Assembly (NCBI GenBank): GCA_965249185.1
Contig: CBDFLS010000002.1
Coordinates: 620,001-684,000, forward strand
DNA length: 64,000 nt
From: CBDFLS01 sp965249185
Lineage (GTDB): Bacteria; Chloroflexota; Dehalococcoidia; Lucifugimonadales; Australimonadaceae
Direction of reading: 5' to 3'
Numbering within the stretch: position 1 is the stretch's first letter; every line of letters begins with the position of its first letter. The translations under genes were made by a program, and so were the position numbers. Positions 62,491 to 64,000 of this stretch are shown here, piece after piece. A model generated the notes under the pieces. The model saw nothing but the letters and a program-made list of their open reading frames with translations. It was not told the DNA's origin and searched no databases.

Positions 62491-63051
62491 GTGACGCAAC
62501 GTAACCCAGGACGCAGTAAGCGGCGCGGTGTGCCGATCGAGGAGGTGGAGAAGTGGATCGGCCATGAGCTAACCACGATCGTGGGCGGGGACGAGGCCAC
62601 CCGCTCCGATATCCGCCGCCGGCTGGAGGTGTATGGCTTCGACTGCCCCCTGCACTACGACGCCGAGGTGGCGAAGCAGCACGGGTATCGGGACGTTATC
62701 GCTCCCGCAACCATGGTCATCACCTTCTCGCTGCCCACCTACTGGGAGCCCGGCGACCCCGGACCCCGCCCGGACGAGAGCCCGCTGCTGCCCACCTTCT
62801 CGGTGGCCGAGCTGCCGTCCCACGGCACCCGGGGTGTCGTCACCGACGTGGATGTCGAGTACCTGGAGCCGGTCTACCCGGGCGACTGGATCAGTTGCGC
62901 CGCCACGATGACCAAGGTGGTGCCGAAGCAGACTCGCATCGGCAAAGGGGCCTTCATAACGGCGCAAACGGTGTACCGAAAGCAGACCGGAGAGGTGGTG
63001 GCCATCGAGAACCTCACCTCCTTCTCCTATACCCCCGAAGAGAAATCGTAA
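62491..63051 (+). CDS. MaoC-like hot-dog protein, FAS1-type N-terminal dehydratase domain
   Basis: A 186-residue hot-dog protein of the MaoC_dehydrat_N group (FDCPLHYDAEVAKQHGYRDVIAPATM). The catalytic Asp-x4-His is not intact: Asp51 and His55 are spaced x3. It is immediately followed by another MaoC protein with a complete motif. Pairs in which only one partner is catalytic are known from ChsH1-ChsH2 in Mycobacterium; here it is inference. GAGAGGTGAAG precedes the GTG start. Confidence 0.9.
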   Translation: MTQRNPGRSKRRGVPIEEVEKWIGHELTTIVGGDEATRSDIRRRLEVYGFDCPLHYDAEVAKQHGYRDVIAPATMVITFSLPTYWEPGDPGPRPDESPLLPTFSVAELPSHGTRGVVTDVDVEYLEPVYPGDWISCAATMTKVVPKQTRIGKGAFITAQTVYRKQTGEVVAIENLTSFSYTPEEKS

Positions 63052-63062
63052 GGAGGCGCGGC

Positions 63063-63518
63063 GTGGCAAGAGACTGGTCAAAACAGCTCAACTTCGAGGA
63101 CGTGACGGTAGGCCAGGAGATCCCCGGCGTGGTCATGCCGCTCACGCTCCAGCGGCTGGTCATGGAGGCGGCGACCAACCGCGACTTCGTTCCCATCCAC
63201 TTCGACCGCGCGGCGGCCCAGGCCGGCGGAGCTCCCGACGCCTTCGCGAACACGCTCTTCATCCAGATGTTCTTCGAGGTCACGCTGCGCTACTGGATGG
63301 GGCTGGCGGGCCGGCTCAAGCGGCTGGGCTTCCGGATGTTCACGTTCACCCACGCGGGGATGGTGCTCCACAGCAAGGGACGGGTCACGGAGAAGCGCGA
63401 GGAGAACGGCCTGGGCCTGGTAGACCTCGATGTGTGGTACGAGGCCGAGCGGGACGGAGAGATGGTCACGGCGGTGAGAGGCACGGCCACGGTGGTGCTG
63501 CCGCTCGCGGGCCGCTAG
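63063..63518 (+). CDS. MaoC-like (R)-specific enoyl-CoA hydratase
   Basis: A 151-residue single hot-dog hydratase. The dyad Asp41 and His46 is in DFVPIHFD (Asp-x4-His), matching R-hydratases, followed by AAAQAGGAPDAFANTLF. It would add water to an enoyl-CoA made by the dehydrogenases upstream. AAGGAGG lies 7 bases before the GTG start; only 11 bp separate it from its partner gene. Confidence 0.92.
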   Translation: MARDWSKQLNFEDVTVGQEIPGVVMPLTLQRLVMEAATNRDFVPIHFDRAAAQAGGAPDAFANTLFIQMFFEVTLRYWMGLAGRLKRLGFRMFTFTHAGMVLHSKGRVTEKREENGLGLVDLDVWYEAERDGEMVTAVRGTATVVLPLAGR

Positions 63519-63529
63519 GCCCCCGGACC

Positions 63530-63590
63530 GATACGCGTCGCGCCCGCCCCGCGCCGAACGGACCGGGACGGGATGGGCGCGACGCGTATC
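63530..63590. terminator. Perfect 16-bp inverted repeat between convergent genes
   Basis: GATACGCGTCGCGCCC (63530-63545) and GGGCGCGACGCGTATC (63575-63590) with a 29-base loop. A third half-copy, GGGCGACGCGTACCAAG, follows at about 63598. It could act as a bidirectional terminator or a regulator binding site; there is no U-run. Confidence 0.7.
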
Positions 63591-63643
63591 AAGACAGGGC
63601 GACGCGTACCAAGACGGCGGGGTACCCTACCGCAACGCTCCGG

Positions 63644-64000
63644 CTAGTCCACCAGCCCCGATCGGACGGCAAGAATAGCGGCGTGTGTACGGTCGGAGGC
63701 GCCCATCTTGCCGATGATGCTCTGCACGTATTTCTTCACCGTGACCTCCGCCAGATTCAGCTCCCGGGCGATCCGTTTGTTGGCGTAGCCCTGCGCCACC
63801 AGGCGAAGCACCTGTTGCTCCCGCGCCGTGAACCGGTCGATGGCCCGGGACCCCGGTGCCCGTTCCTCGGGCCGCCTGGGCGTCTGGACGAGTCCCCGGA
63901 CGGTGTCCAGGAGGAGACTGCTGCTGACCATGGTGCCGCCATCGGCCACGGCCCGAAGGGCCCGGCAAAGCAGCTCCCGGGGAGCATCCTTCCCCAGATA
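63644..64000 (-). CDS. NarL/LuxR-type response regulator, C-terminal part
   Basis: The reading frame is open to the window edge, so the N-terminus is missing. Visible residues include the end of a receiver domain (LGKDAPRELLCRALRAVADGGT) and a complete LuxR helix-turn-helix: FTAREQQVLRLVAQGYANKRIARELNLAEVTVKKYVQSIIGKMGASDRTHA. It binds DNA, probably under control of a sensor kinase off the window. The target is unknown; it is convergent with the acyl-CoA cassette. Confidence 0.92.
   Translation of the reverse strand, partial: YLGKDAPRELLCRALRAVADGGTMVSSSLLLDTVRGLVQTPRRPEERAPGSRAIDRFTAREQQVLRLVAQGYANKRIARELNLAEVTVKKYVQSIIGKMGASDRTHAAILAVRSGLVD

Overview
The window is high-GC, densely coded bacterial DNA. 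Its content points to an uncultured Chloroflexota lineage close to SAR202/Dehalococcoidia. The clues are lipoproteins with Thr-Pro linkers, several flavin-dependent LLM monooxygenases, a Rieske oxygenase, TRAP transporters, CaiB/BaiF CoA-transferases, many amidohydrolases, and an rplU-rpmA-rpmE-DUF1385 block. The assignment is inferred from gene content because no rRNA is present.

Bases 1-32 kb form an accessory catabolic region rich in mobile-element debris. Two almost identical IS1380-family elements (245-2008 and 30470-32233, same orientation) bracket it. Copy 1 splits a dimethylformamidase-like gene with a clean 5-bp target duplication. Copy 2 has no duplication and abuts a truncated MFS gene on one side and lysC on the other. 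Between them lie an M20 amidohydrolase, a fused TRAP permease, a Rieske oxygenase, a lipoprotein SBP, an intact dimethylformamidase-like gene, a class III aminotransferase, a GrdE-like glycine/sarcosine-reductase component B homologue, an ACMSD-type amidohydrolase, a dctPQM TRAP operon, a nitroreductase, a deaminase/hydantoinase/cysteine-hydrolase run, two LLM monooxygenases and a TP-linker lipoprotein. The common theme is uptake and hydrolysis of small organic N compounds.

From 32 to 55 kb the gene set is mostly housekeeping: thrB-lysC, a P-loop/DRTGG protein, gyrA, rplU-rpmA-rpmE, DUF1385, rsmD-coaD-(coiled coil)-recN, greA-lysS-serS, an IS1595 element, a MoaD/ThiS-like protein and tRNA-Ala/tRNA-Asn. 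Two genes here carry in-frame UGA codons followed by bacterial SECIS-like hairpins. One is an AhpD-like protein whose UGA sits exactly at the second redox position of CxxC (43821-44453). The other is a methyltransferase with tandem UGA-UGA (54418-55149). I consider the first a strong candidate selenoprotein and the second an unusual candidate.

From 55 to 64 kb lies an acyl-CoA cassette: DUF35 protein plus SCP-x-type thiolase, two adjacent acyl-CoA dehydrogenases, a YHS protein, a double-domain CoA-transferase and two adjacent MaoC-like proteins. It recalls the heteromeric enzymes of the actinobacterial steroid side-chain (igr) operon. The window ends inside a NarL/LuxR-type response regulator.
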